This document shows positions 36,473 through 48,180 of a stretch of DNA of 64,000 nucleotides, one piece after another. The notes below the pieces were generated by a model that made no database searches, had not been told where the DNA came from, and saw only the letters and a list, made by a program, of their open reading frames with translations. The stretch comes from Eumeta japonica. Lineage: Eukaryota > Arthropoda > Insecta > Lepidoptera > Psychidae. The position numbers were made by a program, and so were the translations under genes. How positions within the stretch are numbered: the stretch's first letter is position 1; each line of letters opens with the position of its first letter. Location: positions 602,619-666,618 of the forward strand of contig BGZK01000156.1 of NCBI GenBank assembly GCA_005406025.1, written 5' to 3'.

Positions 36473-36560
36473 GTGTTCGATTTCGTCTCGATCTAAAATG
36501 CTGATTTCGATTCTGGTTCCGATATCGATCCCGGTCCACCTTTGATTCGATTTCAATAAA
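36473..36560. repeat. Hexanucleotide-type array
   Basis: TTTCGTCTCGATCT...GATTTCGATTCTGGTTCCGATATCGATCCCGG...: the degenerate TCGATT/TCCGAT pattern. It is followed by the inverse of the 4.3-4.5 kb repeat unit at 36590-36840. Confidence 0.6.
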
Positions 36561-36589
36561 TAACGCCATTTTTAAGGGTTTTTAAAATT

Positions 36590-36840
36590 TCCAGGCGGGG
36601 ACCCTAAATATTTCCATGATAAAAGTGCCCTGAATATAGCCCCGTAAGGATCTTGTACTTTCCAGTGAAAACCGAATCGTAATCAGTTCACGTGTTCCAC
36701 AAACACCCCGGACTAACAAACAACAGACAGAAAAGGTTTATTTTATTTCATACAAACCTTGCCCTGACAATTATGGACACAACAAAAAAGGAATCGGCAA
36801 TTCAATTTGTGTATTTTAACAAAAGTCACGAACAGCATTT
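36590..36840 (-). repeat. Dispersed repeat, inverse of the 4287-4560 unit
   Basis: Contains ATACAAACCTTGCCCTGACAATT...GACACAACAAAAAAGGAATCGGC, which aligns with the reverse complement of 4340-4405. It is preceded by an array, as expected if array and unit are one element. Confidence 0.55.
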
Positions 36841-37789
36841 ACTTCATATATATAAAGTGTATACGGATTAGGGATCATGCTTCATCACCGAGTCATCTTT
36901 TATATAATCGATCGATATATAAAAAGTGGAAAAATCCATACCATTTCCACGTGGACGAAGCTGTGGATGAAAGCAAGTAGATACATATATGTACCATATC
37001 AGTGACATTAACAAAATCAAAAACTTTTGCGAAACGCAGGGTGGCAGCGCATTTAAAGATAGATCAGGTTGAAATCAAAGTAGTTCCCTCTGCTTTGAAT
37101 CTTGAATGTAACCTCGTACCAGATACAAAGATAACCCCAAAATCTGCACTATTACTCTATAATAACTTGCGTATCGAATCATCGCTTTCACACTACGGGC
37201 ATACAAACATTCCAGAATAACCGATCATATACACAACCGCATATATTACATATTTGTAGTCACTCGAAAAAACATGTAGTTTTCAAAGCGACGACGACTA
37301 CAATTAAACTAACAAGCTGACGTTTTATTCGTTCCTCGGTTAAATGCGAGCTCGTTACACGTTCGCCTTATCCGAAGTCTTCCGTAATGAACGAGCGAGT
37401 AGGCAGTGCGTGTACGAAGGTAGGCCCACTCGATTGTAAACATTGAGTTTACTGCGGAACGCGTAAAACTAAACGTTCATCGGCCAGAATTGACTAGTCC
37501 CAAGTCGGCTACAAATAACCGTCTCCCGTTACGTGACAGAACAGTGCGATGGGAAGTACGCCGCCGGTGTCGGTGTAGAGTTCCTAAGTCATTATTACCA
37601 AGAAATGCACTATAGATGAAAAAACTACGTTGTTACACTCTTTCCATGTTACCCGCATAGATTAGCTATAAGCACTTTAATCGCCTGTAACTAGAAAAAC
37701 AAGTAGGTATGTCGACTCTTACCAATAAACCGGTGTAAACTAAAGTGCACCAGCAAAAGAGCGTGTCTTCGTCACATTTACACCCTTTT

Positions 37790-38140
37790 GTTGAGAAGCA
37801 CAGTTTTTCGGCAATAATTCAAAAACGGTATATTCGATCACGTGCAAAACAAATTTCATTCAAAATATTTACAAAGCGCTTTGTAATTTTATTCATATTT
37901 TTTGGATTTACGGTTTAGAAGATACAGTGGGGGGGGGGGCACAATTTCTGTTATTTTCGGAGCGATTATTTCCGAAAATATTCACTTCATCAGTAAAATT
38001 ATTTAGAAACCTTAAAGTGCTTTAAAAGAACTGTCAAAATATATGCCACACGTTGCCGTTTGCAAAAAAAGATTTTTTTTTTTTTTCTGCTTCTGTTACA
38101 TATCTGGAGTGCCTCCCTAGAAAAAAATATTTTGTTATTT
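37790..38140. repeat. Ancient unclassified repeat with poly-G tract
   Basis: Phrases such as GGTTTAGAAGATACAG followed by an 11-G run (37929-37939), GATTATTTCCGAAAATATTCACTTCAT and AACCTTAAAGTGCTTTAAA resemble a widespread degraded insect repeat and echo 7.38-7.90 kb. No coding potential. Confidence 0.35.
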
Positions 38141-38749
38141 AACTACCGAATTAAGTAGCGGCTTATACCGTACCGAAACGATCATGGGTGTTTCCGCAAT
38201 TATTCATAATCTCCTTGTTTTTTAGAACAACTTTTCCAAAGAAACCATAATCATTGAAGTAGACGTTTCTAAGAAAAATAGCTCAGAACGTGAACGTGTA
38301 AACTCACGAGGTATAACCTTAGTGTTTAGTGACAAGTGATTCGCGCGCGTCCACCCGTCTTCCCCCGCCCAATCACGACTAGGTCATCCGAGACCGGCAC
38401 GCAGGCATCAACAGTGCATTGCGACGCGTCTGTTTGTCCGAAGTCAAGGACCGGACGCGCGGCTTTAGAGGTTTAGATATTTTGTTATAAATGTATACGT
38501 TTACGATATTGTTGTTTTTAAGACTAAGATTGTGTTTGATTAATGTTTAAGTGTTTAATAACAATTCCTTTCACTGCTATCAAATATGCAAACATAATTT
38601 ATTGTTGGGGAATTTGCAGAGGTGACATTGCGGACCTGCGAGTCCGTAAGTTGAGTGTAGTATCATTTACGCGTTAATCTGCCTTATTTTGCATTGTTTA
38701 TTTAGAAATGAGTGGAATGCATGTGGAAAATCAGAGACATTATTACATT

Positions 38750-38835
38750 AGTCTTCAGCGACCTTTACATCGCCCCGCGCGGCACGCGGCACCTGAGCGC
38801 GCAGCGCCATCTGGACGAGAATCTCGTTGGGTTTT
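38750..38835. other. GC-rich islet, possible exon on either strand
   Basis: Plus strand: acceptor attagtcttcag|C (38758) then the open frame DLYIAPRGTRHLSAQRHLDE, with almost every codon ending in G/C. Minus strand: acceptor ttctcgtccag|ATG then MALRAQVPRAARGD and donor GAT|GTAAAG, an exact 42 nt. The minus reading agrees with the orientation of the main gene and keeps phase; the plus reading has the more protein-like peptide. I cannot decide between them. Confidence 0.4.
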
Positions 38836-39034
38836 CTCTTTATTATTATATATTAAGTATAAGCATATTTTCAGTGATATATTTCTGTTATAGTTACTTT
38901 GATAAAGTTATTCTAAAAAAGGAGGAGATTATGAATATTTGCAGAAAGATGCATGATCGATTTGATCCTGTATAGACACTTATATTTCAAATTTCATGAA
39001 TATGCTTTATGTGGTTTTTCAGTAAAATGCCTGT

Positions 39035-39125
39035 GACATATGGACGGACGGATGGACATGACGAAACTATAAGGTTTCCCGTTTTTGCCATTTTGGCTTG
39101 GAACCCCAACAAAATGGTTTAAAAA
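39035..39125 (+). repeat. Lepidopteran LINE-3'-like repeat
   Basis: GGACGGACGGATGGACATGACGAAACTATAAGG followed by TTTCCCGTTTTTGCCATTTTGGCTTGGAACCCC is the familiar moth repeat type (gacggacggacagac...tccgttttttgccatttggctacggaaccc). Only the end portion is present. Confidence 0.6.
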
Positions 39126-40115
39126 CTCAATACATGATTTTTTATAAGGTTTTTTTGTTTGTTATTGTATTAGAAACTGGTTCCTCACCAATTTCATTAA
39201 TACGTAAATATATACGTATTGAAAAATTTAAAGATACGGAAAAAAACCTGCAATTTGTTTTATAGCGGTGGAATAAATAAAATGGAATCACCTATGGTGT
39301 TTTATACAACTCGCCCTTTGAGGAAAAAAGGGGCAACAATTGGCACATAGAGGGCACATATACATACGTACGCGGTGTAAGTTAATTTATAAATTAATTT
39401 TTACTTCAAATTATAACAGGTATTATCTATAAAAAATACTAATCAACGAAGAATTCAACAAAAAATTTAGTATGTACAATATTTTCAACGTTGAATTATT
39501 TTTAAAGAGATAGTTCTATATACTCATAATAATTTTAGTGACCACGTTGGCGCAAAAAAAAAAATCATACAAAATATATATCCTAAGAAAAAAACTAAAA
39601 AATCATTCGTACCTAGTAAGCCGGTGATTTTATGAAGTTACGAAATAACAAATACAGTTCCAACGCAATCAAAGAAGGGTACGACATTTAACGGTCAATT
39701 ATATTTAATATATGAATGTATTCTACCGCGCTCGGGTGTCGTAACTGCGTCCCACATCCGACGACAAGTGTCTGGCAACTACACCTTTCAATCATTAGCA
39801 ATTCTATGTAACTCCCACTACGCAGTTAAACCCTCTCCTCTAGGGCACAATCTAGCCACGGCATAAACATACCTAAGAACAGTTTTACTTAAGTACAAGA
39901 TTCGGCCGCGACTCCAGACCCGTGAATATAAAATAAACTCACGTTCGCGATTCTCGTCTCCTGATTTCTATTAAGAAGTAAAAATATTTCCGATCAAGAT
40001 TAACGAATTTAAATTTACATCACCATTGGATTTAAAACCCCAAAAAAAGTCTAAAATTGACCAGAACCAGGCAAAGGACGGAACTCTAGCTTTACACTTG
40101 AATTGGTATAGCTAA

Positions 40116-40165
40116 ACAGTGATTCTCTTTCATTTGAATAAGATCAAATGAAACAGAATCACTGT
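40116..40165. repeat. 50-bp hairpin, 22-bp arms with one mismatch
   Basis: ACAGTGATTCTCTTTCATTTGA (40116-40137) and TCAAATGAAACAGAATCACTGT (40144-40165) pair at 21 of 22 positions across a 6-nt loop (ataaga). The stem stops sharply at both arm ends. It is shorter than a typical pre-miRNA but long enough for a strong RNA or cruciform structure. It could also be a tiny fold-back insertion. Confidence 0.7.
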
Positions 40166-40547
40166 CTGTAGAGATTTGATATAAGAATCGAAATATCGTT
40201 GACCAAATTTCGAAACTTATACATTAAGTGTTCTTGACGACTAAGTAATTACTTACATGGCTTTGAAATGCTAAAATTACGAAGTGATAACTGATGAGCT
40301 AAGAGATACCTCAAGTAGGCACTTAACCAAGTTTCAGATTCAAAGGTTGACGTACTTCTTTTTCAATTCTACACTTGGAATTTTAAATACTGGAAAAGCT
40401 TCCAAGAATCATTTCGAACATAAATTAAGTACACAAAGGAAAATTTCAATAATCGTACTGTGATAAACTCGTATTTGATGTGCCATTCTACGCTAGTGAA
40501 CATAAAAAATTAATTTAATTTTTATATTGAATGATTTTGCTATCTAT

Positions 40548-40672
40548 AGTGCCGATCTCGAATTTTATCTCGATTTCTATTCCGGTTTTATTGTCGGTTC
40601 CGACATTGATACCGTTTTCGATAACGATGCTGCTCTCCCAGCTCTCGATTACGATATCGATCTTCCGTTTTA
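40548..40672. repeat. Hexanucleotide-type array
   Basis: CGATCTCGAATTTTATCTCGATTTCTATTCCGGTTTTATTG...GGTTCCGACATTGATACCGTTTTCGATAACGATGC...: about 125 bp of the degenerate 6-bp pattern. It keeps a plus-strand frame open (40527-40724, Asp/Tyr/Phe-rich), which I regard as spurious. Confidence 0.65.
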
Positions 40673-41639
40673 TTATTTAACCCGACTCAAATCATATTTC
40701 TTGCATTTTATAGACCACATTTAAACTCAAAAATTAAACCTGCATAGAAACCCGTTTAGCCAGTTTTACGTTAAAAGCAAACAAATCAACAGACAATAAA
40801 CAGACTACGTATTATTTATTACTCTTTGTATTTTGTATGGTAAAATTCCATGCGAAATACAAATTGAAAGAAGAAATAAAATTATTGTATTTACACGTCA
40901 TTAAGGTATAATTTTTTTTTTGGCGTTCTGGCAGATATTATGGCTGAACTAAAAATTAATACGTAAGGCACGTTAGAATTTAAGACTATAAACCGAAATT
41001 GAGATCATAATTAAAAGTAGAAATTAATTGAAATAAAAAATGATTTTTTTTTATGACCACCCGGGAGGAGCCGCAGGCTTTATAAAAAAATTATTATTGT
41101 TATAATAATTTATTAATACATTTTTTATAGAAGGTGTATAAAATGTCGCTGAATATAATCAATAAAAGAATGGATTGAATATCCACCACAGTGTAGTCGC
41201 GGTCACAGGTAGTTATTAATAAAACGATTATTTATTAATAAATTTGTTAGTGGTTTATATATGAAGGTGTCGTTTTATAACACTGGTCACTCTAGATTTT
41301 ATCATTGTTTGTTTGGCAACCAATTCGTAATTTAGATTATAGATGCAGAAATTGCGTGAATATACTTTCTGAATATCGTTTCAATCTGAAAAAAAAAAAA
41401 TCAATTACTCTAAATCGAATTGTACGATAGTGATTGTACCGCATCTAGTTTAATTTGCATTCAATGGCATGTTAAATTTTTTTCATAGTCCAGCCAAGTT
41501 TAGCCAAAACCTTTTTAAAGACAAACAAACATATAAGAACAACAACGTTTGTATTGCTGCTATCTCGAATTGGAATAGCGTTTCCTTCCATACGGACTAG
41601 GCACTTTCGTGAACTCATAGGAATTATTGTGATCAATTA

Positions 41640-42300
41640 ATATACCAGCTCGAAACGTAAGTGAGCCTGCCGAGCCGGGCAGGTGGGCCGCCGGGCTCGC
41701 CCCCGACAAGGCATAACTCACCGCGACGGCTTTACGAGCGACATGAGCTCGCTCAACGGACGTAAGCATACGACGTCGGCTAGCGAAGGCGACCACTTAG
41801 AGTGTCAAGCTACTCAAGCTGACGAATCTTCGAATCAATGGCGCTATGCATTTGGATAAATACGATATTTTTTTTTATAAGAAGCGATCGTTACGTACGT
41901 ATCGGTGTACATACAAAAGGCGGTAACGAAAACGCGCGACAAGCAAATTGTCTGTTCATCGCTCGCCAATCAGTTTAAATTCATCGGCAGCTAACAAGAT
42001 AACACACAATACTAACACACTAGCAAAGTGTTAGCGCGTCGCGAGCCGCGTGCGCGCGCGGTCAGGCCGTCAGACGACTATCGCCTGTACGCACACATTC
42101 AAACCATCTATCTCTCTTTATAAAATTTCAACTGTACTGTTTCAGCATAACTAGACAGTTAACATATTACCGTAAGCACATATCGACTTATTGCTTTACA
42201 GCAGTCTTTATAGGCCGTTCCCGTAAACTAGATTTAGTTTCGACTTGACCTCTCCCTCCGACGCTCCGAGTGAGCGCAGTTTTTCCATTGGATTTCGGGA
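41640..42300. promoter_or_regulatory. CpG-rich promoter candidate
   Basis: This 0.65-kb region has two CpG-dense cores (41640-41800 and 42010-42080), a TTTATAAAA element at about 42117 readable on both strands, and consensus donors nearby. This fits a first-exon/promoter region, most likely for a minus-strand transcript. Confidence 0.35.
41722..41744 (-). CDS. Candidate alternative first coding exon end (MSLVKPS...)
   Basis: On the minus strand, ATGTCGCTCGTAAAGCCGTC leads directly to a consensus donor CGCG|GTGAGT at 41722. This would be the end of a first exon whose leader extends right into the CpG-rich stretch 41.74-42.08 kb. It exits in phase 2, which does not match 23441-23514 or 23124-23145 as drawn, so another exon or gene would be needed. 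The plus strand also has donor-like sites here (cgaaac|GTAAGT at 41656; GGAC|GTAAGC at 41760), so strand is not certain. Confidence 0.3.
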
Positions 42301-43014
42301 AATATCAATTACCCTTCAGTTTACGTACTGTTGTAGAAATTGCAAATATCTTAGAACAATAAATGACGCCACTGTCCAATTCTGTGTATTTAATTAATGT
42401 AATTAAATAAATAATAATCTTTAATGTTGTTGCATATTGTGTGCTTTAGCTAACTTGTAAGAAATATAGTAAACGTAATATTACAGATTTCGGGTCGGGC
42501 TCACCTTTCCGTAGCCCACATTATATGCTACCGAATTCCCGTACTAACAGGTAGATTACTTTTTCTAGGACATTCTCGAAAAACGTGGCTTAGCATAATA
42601 CAAGCCACAGACTTTTACGAACATTGATAAATAGATAAATTGGGCACAGTTTAAATGATGATTCATAACTTTTTTTTTCAAATGATGCCATTAACGTATT
42701 AATGTAATGAGTTCACTGCACTACTTTCTAGCATAAAACGACTTTTTAACAACAGTTCAGAGTTCAATTTGTGCATGAGTTTTTTTTTTTTAATTTATAT
42801 ATCTATTATACTATTTATTTGTTTCGAAAGTATAAGATTATTTCAACTGACATATTAATCCAGTGCTGAAATATTGCTTTACAAAAAGCTCATACGCATT
42901 ACTTAAACATTTTTGAATTCAAGTCCTAGAACGGACAATACTTACACGTTTGACTGTAGAAAAAAACTTTAAAAGCAGCGGTTGCATAACAAAATTAAAA
43001 TTCTCAGTACTCAC

Positions 43015-43130
43015 TCCCCGAGATTAAGCACCGCACGGTCACAACAAAAAGCGCTCAGCTAAAAGCTCATCGTGAGTGAAACGTAAACATTAACACGGCG
43101 ACGAGCCTACGACCACACTGCGACCGACGC
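43015..43130 (-). promoter_or_regulatory. Candidate untranslated first exon and promoter
   Basis: A CpG-rich block ends on the minus strand at a near-consensus donor, CTCGGGGA|GTGAGT, at 43015. Upstream, around 43125, GGTCGCAGTGTGG resembles an insect initiator. The exon has short ATGs with immediate stops but no long frame, as expected for a 5' UTR. No TATA box is evident. Strand is inferred from the donor. Confidence 0.4.
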
Positions 43131-43655
43131 CGTTAAGAAACATCGGCCAGCCGCCCGCGCCTGCCGACTCACACGTGCTCCGGGCGAGAAAATGGTTCGA
43201 GGATTGAAGTCGCTTTTTTACACTTCATTCTACCACAAGGAGTGGGCTCCCCTCGTCAACTTTCTTTATTCAGATTTATGACGTTTACGACCGAACGAGC
43301 AAGCTGTTTGTTTAACGCGACCACCGAGTGCCTCAAATTGACCTTAAACTCGTCTGTCAATTCGCCCGAGGTCGGGTTTGAAACCCGACCCGACCCTCGA
43401 CCGTCACAAGTCGGGATATTGATGCCGCGTTATCAACTGATTTTGTTTTTGGACAACAGATCTCCGTCCGGCGTGTTAACTTTTTGTTTTTATCTATTGT
43501 ACATTGTAAAAAGCATTTTTAACGCCTTTAAATCAGTTTACTTTGTCTTATGACAATGTGATGTTTCTAGTGCAAAGTATTTTTTTCTATTATTACTTTC
43601 GTTTTGCAATTTATGTTTACCTTTACCGGCACACGTACTTATTCGTCGTGTATAT

Positions 43656-43857
43656 TGGACTACAACAAAATATAAATCTATGTACACGTTGTGACAAGGT
43701 CTCTTTGTTCCTTCATCGGAGCCCAGTACATAAACGTAATGATTCGTCACATAGAGTCATATGCATTCAGTCAGTGTTTTAACTCCGTACGAGTTCCACG
43801 CGCAGTTAAGTGCACCTCTAATAATAGAAAATATATAATAGTGAATATAAACTTTAT
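43656..43857. repeat. Unnamed dispersed repeat, copy A (pair with 55935-56148)
   Basis: Colinear with 55.9 kb over about 200 bp: AAAATATAA.TCT.T.TACA.GT.GTGACAAGGTC.CTT.G.T.CTTCAT, then ATGAT.CGT.ACATAGA.T.ATATGC.TTC, GAGTTCCA.GCG.A.TTA.GT.CAC and CTAATAATA. Same orientation in both copies, diverged. Family unknown. Confidence 0.6.
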
Positions 43858-44107
43858 TTAGTTTTATTTAAGAAAGCCCCTAATAACCTATAGTGTATGC
43901 ATGACATTCATGTTATGCACACGTTCTGACTACAAGTGCTGTTTAAATAATTGATTGATTTAGTAACACATTTTAGAAGAGTTTTCAAAAAAAATCTTTA
44001 TTGTAAAACAAAATATCTTTCTTAATTGTTAGAGTTCTGTAACAACCATAAAAAAGTATACATAATGTACATGTCGGAATGAAATCAAATGACTGGTGAA
44101 TCGACCT

Positions 44108-44137
44108 AAGTGTATACAAAGGTCATTGTATACACTT
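44108..44137. promoter_or_regulatory. Perfect 12-bp inverted repeat around an AGGTCA half-site
   Basis: AAGTGTATACAA-AGGTCA-TTGTATACACTT. The six-base loop is exactly the nuclear-receptor half-site, in the AAAGGTCA context favoured by monomeric receptors such as FTZ-F1 or HR3. A second AGGTCA lies 21 bp downstream (44159-44164). Binding is inference only. Confidence 0.5.
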
Positions 44138-44454
44138 GTATGTTTTAAAAGCTTTTAGAGGTCATTTGTATGTCATGAAACCCTTTCACTATGATTATAA
44201 GGTTCAGTTGAAGGAGAACATGAACATATAATGATATACATGTGAATTCACCAATTTATAGCACGTTATTTACGTGTAAATAAGTTTCACGTTATGTCTA
44301 AATTTTAAATTATGTTAAAAGAAAAGAATACAATGTCAAAGCAATTTAAAAAAAAACCATAAATGCACCCTTTCCGATACGACTGTTTTACAGCTAATAC
44401 TTCGACCAGAAAAAAAAGGAAAATATTTACATTGTCCACAAAGCACAACGCGCG

Positions 44455-44705
44455 GTCACGTCACAGATAACGCCGTGCATCAATCATACCGTAACCGCGT
44501 TCGTTGCGTGGCTCACTCTTACGTCGCGTTCGCCGCGAGAAAGAAGGAAGTCCACAACGAGCTAAATCGCATCTTTCGCAAGGCGCAAACGGCGAAGGCG
44601 CGTAATCCGTGCGCCGTACGCCGCGGACGCGACACTCGCGATCGGCCCCGAAGAGATCCGACACATCACGCGTGGCACGACGCGGGAAGTCGTTTTGTAA
44701 TATCG
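44455..44705. promoter_or_regulatory. GC-rich islet with minus-strand donor
   Basis: CpG-dense 250 bp just left of the element at 44.8 kb. The minus strand has GGCGAACGCGAC|GTAAGAGTGAG at about 44524, a good donor, so this could be another 5' exon. Long frames on both strands reflect composition (Arg/Ala-rich) and are not called. Confidence 0.3.
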
Positions 44706-44807
44706 GACACTTGACTTTATCGAATTCTATTCATCACGAGAAGTCATGCGTTGAAAAAGTAAATGTACGGTCGGCGGTCTGCCGACAGGAATTAAGGTTT
44801 TTTTTTT

Positions 44808-45280
44808 TTGACGTGACAACGTCTTAAATTAGGTTGCGGCTGGGAGTCACTTATGAAAAATGTAACGCTCGGTAACGTAACGATGAGTCACCGAACGAGA
44901 GAGAGGCCCGCCGAATGCCTTGCGTCTCTCTCCCACTCAACTATGATCGGTCTGCCGCGCGCGCAGCACTAGAGAATTAGTGCATAGCTTGCAAATGTAT
45001 TGCAAGTTATTGTATGTATATTGTATATAAATACGTATGTATGTGTAAAGGTAAAAATAAAATTTTGTTAATATGAAATTCAGTGCGAGATTCTTTGTAT
45101 AAATTAATGTTTTAAATATAATTCTTTGTATAAATAAATGTTTTAAATTGTTACTATTATTTCATCCTTCTTCCTACTATACGAATGAATATTCACATTA
45201 AAATGATTTTACCATTCAAAGTCGTTGTCACGTAAAACTTTCGCCCGTATACCGACTTTACAGGCAACCAAATTTTTTTT
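44808..45280 (+). mobile_element. Non-autonomous ACGTGACAACG element, copy 2
   Basis: A full-length copy of the family described at 24542, including the GAGTCACCGAACGAGAGAGA block, the internal ATTCTTTGTATAAATWAATG pair and the CAGGCAACCAAATTTTT end. It is nearly identical to the inverted copy at 48372-48839, indicating recent activity. T-rich sequence on both sides hides any target duplication. Confidence 0.8.
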
Positions 45281-46520
45281 TAATGTAAACAATACTATGG
45301 AATAGAACCAAAGAGTTACATCGAAACTTACTTAGCTCACTTTATGTATTATAGAAAAAACATTTACTCATTAAAGAAATATATATATAAAAAAGTGAAT
45401 TATAAAATATATAAAAAAAAAATAATAAATTTCAAGAAGGACAAAGGGAGAGAGGGAAAGTCAGGTGAAGGGGCAAGGCTTTTCCGTCATGTTGCGATTT
45501 CTACCCGGTCAACTCCTACCGCAAGACGTGTCAAAGTATTTCATTCCAATTATGACGAGAATTGTGATGATTGATTGTAAATGAATATTTTCTTTATTAT
45601 AGGTTGACATTAGTAAGGAATTGGATATTTTCTAAATGGCCGCGTAAACGATAATATTTCAGAAGAAAAATATCAGGTCTCGTAAGTCTATATACAGTAT
45701 AACAAAACTGTACAACATGTCAGTAAAACGAATACATTCCTCTAAATTGGATTAAGGTTGATATTGAAAAAGTACAATAAAATACAAAAGACCGATTTCA
45801 AAAATTACTCTTTCTAATTAATCCGTTTAAATCCACTTTGAATGGAATTTCATGAGGTTCTCAAAGAAAAAAATTGCAAACTTTCGACAATATCGGGAAT
45901 CATTTGAACGAAATCGGACAATCCGATCGGAATTCAATCGGAAATCCACAATTCCACAGCGATGACTTGAACTGATTTAGCTGAATCAAAACTGGCTGTT
46001 CACTGTCGTATCTTTGAATAACAGTGATAACGTTGTTTGTCCTACAGACAAATGCTACAATCATATTAATATTATAACGAGGATAGGTTTGTACATTAGT
46101 TTCTTTGAACTTTTTACAATTGAAGAACGAATGAATCGAGTGTTTCGAACCTTTTGTTTGCACAATTATACTTACTTTTTAGATATTACTATACAGGTTA
46201 TTCAATATACTGTAACATAATGGTGGAAATATGTAATATAAAATTATATAATTTAATATAACGTAATATACGGCAATCTAAAATAATGTAGAGAATAGTG
46301 TTCGAAATAAAGATAAAATGGGTATAAAAAAAAGGTAAACGAGTATATTCCACGTCCGCCTGTGCGGATTCAGGGCGGTCCGCTTGCATTTAGTATGAGA
46401 ATTATTTTTGAACATAATAAATCATATAAATTCTTCGGGTGAAGAAACAACATAAAATAATAAATGTCAATAAAAACAATAAAAAATAATGCTTTTTTTT
46501 GACGAGTAAACAATTACTAT

Positions 46521-46643
46521 AAATCTCCGCACGGTACAATCTTTAGATATTTAGACCTCTTAGCTGTCTTGCTTCACTGACATGCATCAAACATTTCATG
46601 CAAACTCGTCGATTACAAGTTTTAAAATTTTCCTCCTTTTTTA
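46521..46643. repeat. Dispersed repeat, copy 2 (pair with 20091-20200)
   Basis: Direct-orientation counterpart of the 20.1 kb repeat: CACGGTACAATCTTT ... CTGTCTTGCTTCACTGACATGCATCAAACATTTCATGCAAACTCGTCG ... TTTTAAAATTTTCC. Lacks the flanking hairpin seen at 20051. Confidence 0.6.
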
Positions 46644-47812
46644 GTGTTCCACAAATTTCGCCCACAAAAGACTTTCTAGAACGCCTCTTGATGCCCTATC
46701 TTTTATCCATTTACGCCCTTCTTAATTTCTTACGCAAATATTTACTTTTATTGATCCGCCCCGAGAAAACACAATAACTACAAGAAGAACAGTTACAAAA
46801 GAATTCAATACAAGCCGACACGTAAACGAATTCGACAATAAAATAACTTCGAGACAAACAACCCTTCACCGAGACGGCCGATCGACTTATCCGCGGCCAC
46901 ACCTACGGCACACTCGCATTTAATTACAAGTGATCGCCCTTGACCGCTGTGACGTATATGTATGTATGTCGCATACGTCTCTGCACTCGTTCCGCGACAT
47001 TGTAATATCATTGATCAGTTAAGGATTTACGGAGATCAATTCTTCTTCTTAGTAATTGCACGCGATTACGAGAAAAAATAAGAACTAAACAATTACACAT
47101 AATCGGGCGCATGAACGTTAAGGAAACCGGATTGATTATTTTTCTTTATTCGTTCGTTATTGAGACACGGTGGAGTGATCAGTTTCTTTATTAACGGTTG
47201 CAATTTATGTCATCGATTTACAAGAAAGCAAGAGTTAAAAAAAAACGAAATCGGCAAATCGGCGATAAGTATAACGTTTTAATTTGCGTTTAAAGACAAC
47301 GAACAAAATTATGCAATTACGTTTTCGTAAGTATTTGCATAACATAACACTAATGAATTGTAATATTGTATTTAATTTTCAAAGTACGCAAGAAACATGT
47401 AACGAACACCAACGAGACGATTAGCAAGAAAACGCAAATTGTGGTCACATGAAACCCAAGAATGTGGCGATTGCTCGTTACAAGGCGCGACTTCTTTTAT
47501 AGTTCTACGCTGGTTTAAAATCACTTTTTCGTCTGTTATCGTATTGCAATTTTTGAATAATTCATATTATAATAGCCGATAAACAAAGTGTGTTTTCATC
47601 AAGGCATAAAAATGACAAATATCTATTCGACTATTTCAAAGGTATCGTTGTTAATTTTACGTCACGAGAATGCGCAAAACAAAACTATAGATAACTTAAT
47701 TGCATGTAAAATTGTCACAAGCGGAAAGACTTTTTACTTAGAGGCAGTTCTAAAGTCATTATGAAAGCTACTTTATTTGTATATATAGTATACAAAACAA
47801 AAAAAAATCGTT

Positions 47813-48180
47813 TGCGACGTGACAACGTCTTGTTGAGTCGAAAGTGGGGTAACGTATGAGTCATTGCGTTCTTCCCACTCATATAGTTTGCACTGAGAAT
47901 ATGCAGCTTGCAAATGTATTGCAGTTATTGTATGTATATTTGTATATAACATGTATGTGTAAAGGTAAAATAAAATTTTGTTAATATGAAATTCAGTGCA
48001 GATTCTTTGTATATTAATGTTTAAATATAATTCTTTGTATAAATAAATGTTTTAAATTGTTACTATTATTTCATCCTTCTTCCACTATACGAATGAATAT
48101 TCACATTAAAATGATTTTACATTCAATCGTTGTCACGTAACTTTCGCCCGTATACCGACTTTACAGGCAAACCAAATTTT
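47813..48180 (+). mobile_element. Non-autonomous ACGTGACAACG element, copy 3 (deletion-decayed)
   Basis: Same family, but shortened in the 5' half and peppered with 1-4 nt deletions in the 3' half: GCGAGATT to GCAGATT, TATAAATTAATG to TATATTAATG, TTCCTACTATA to TTCCACTATA, CATTCAAAGTCG to CATTCAATCG, CGTAAAACTTTC to CGTAACTTTC. Substitutions are few. It faces copy 4 across about 190 bp. Confidence 0.75.

Larger units (their letters stand above)
23515..41721. other. Long non-coding stretch: upstream region or long introns
   Basis: No secure exon. It contains one copy of the recently mobile element, GC-rich islets (24.36-24.50, 25.43-25.51, 29.77-29.88, 30.26-30.36, 38.34-38.47, 38.76-38.83 kb), SINEs, a TTAGG-rich tract, a hexanucleotide array and several hairpins, listed separately. 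The rest is AT-rich with homopolymer runs. Confidence 0.5.

Noticed and set aside
44461..44827. Several Arg/Ala-rich ORFs on both strands
   Set aside because: CpG-rich islet with few stops in any frame. One ends inside the transposon.
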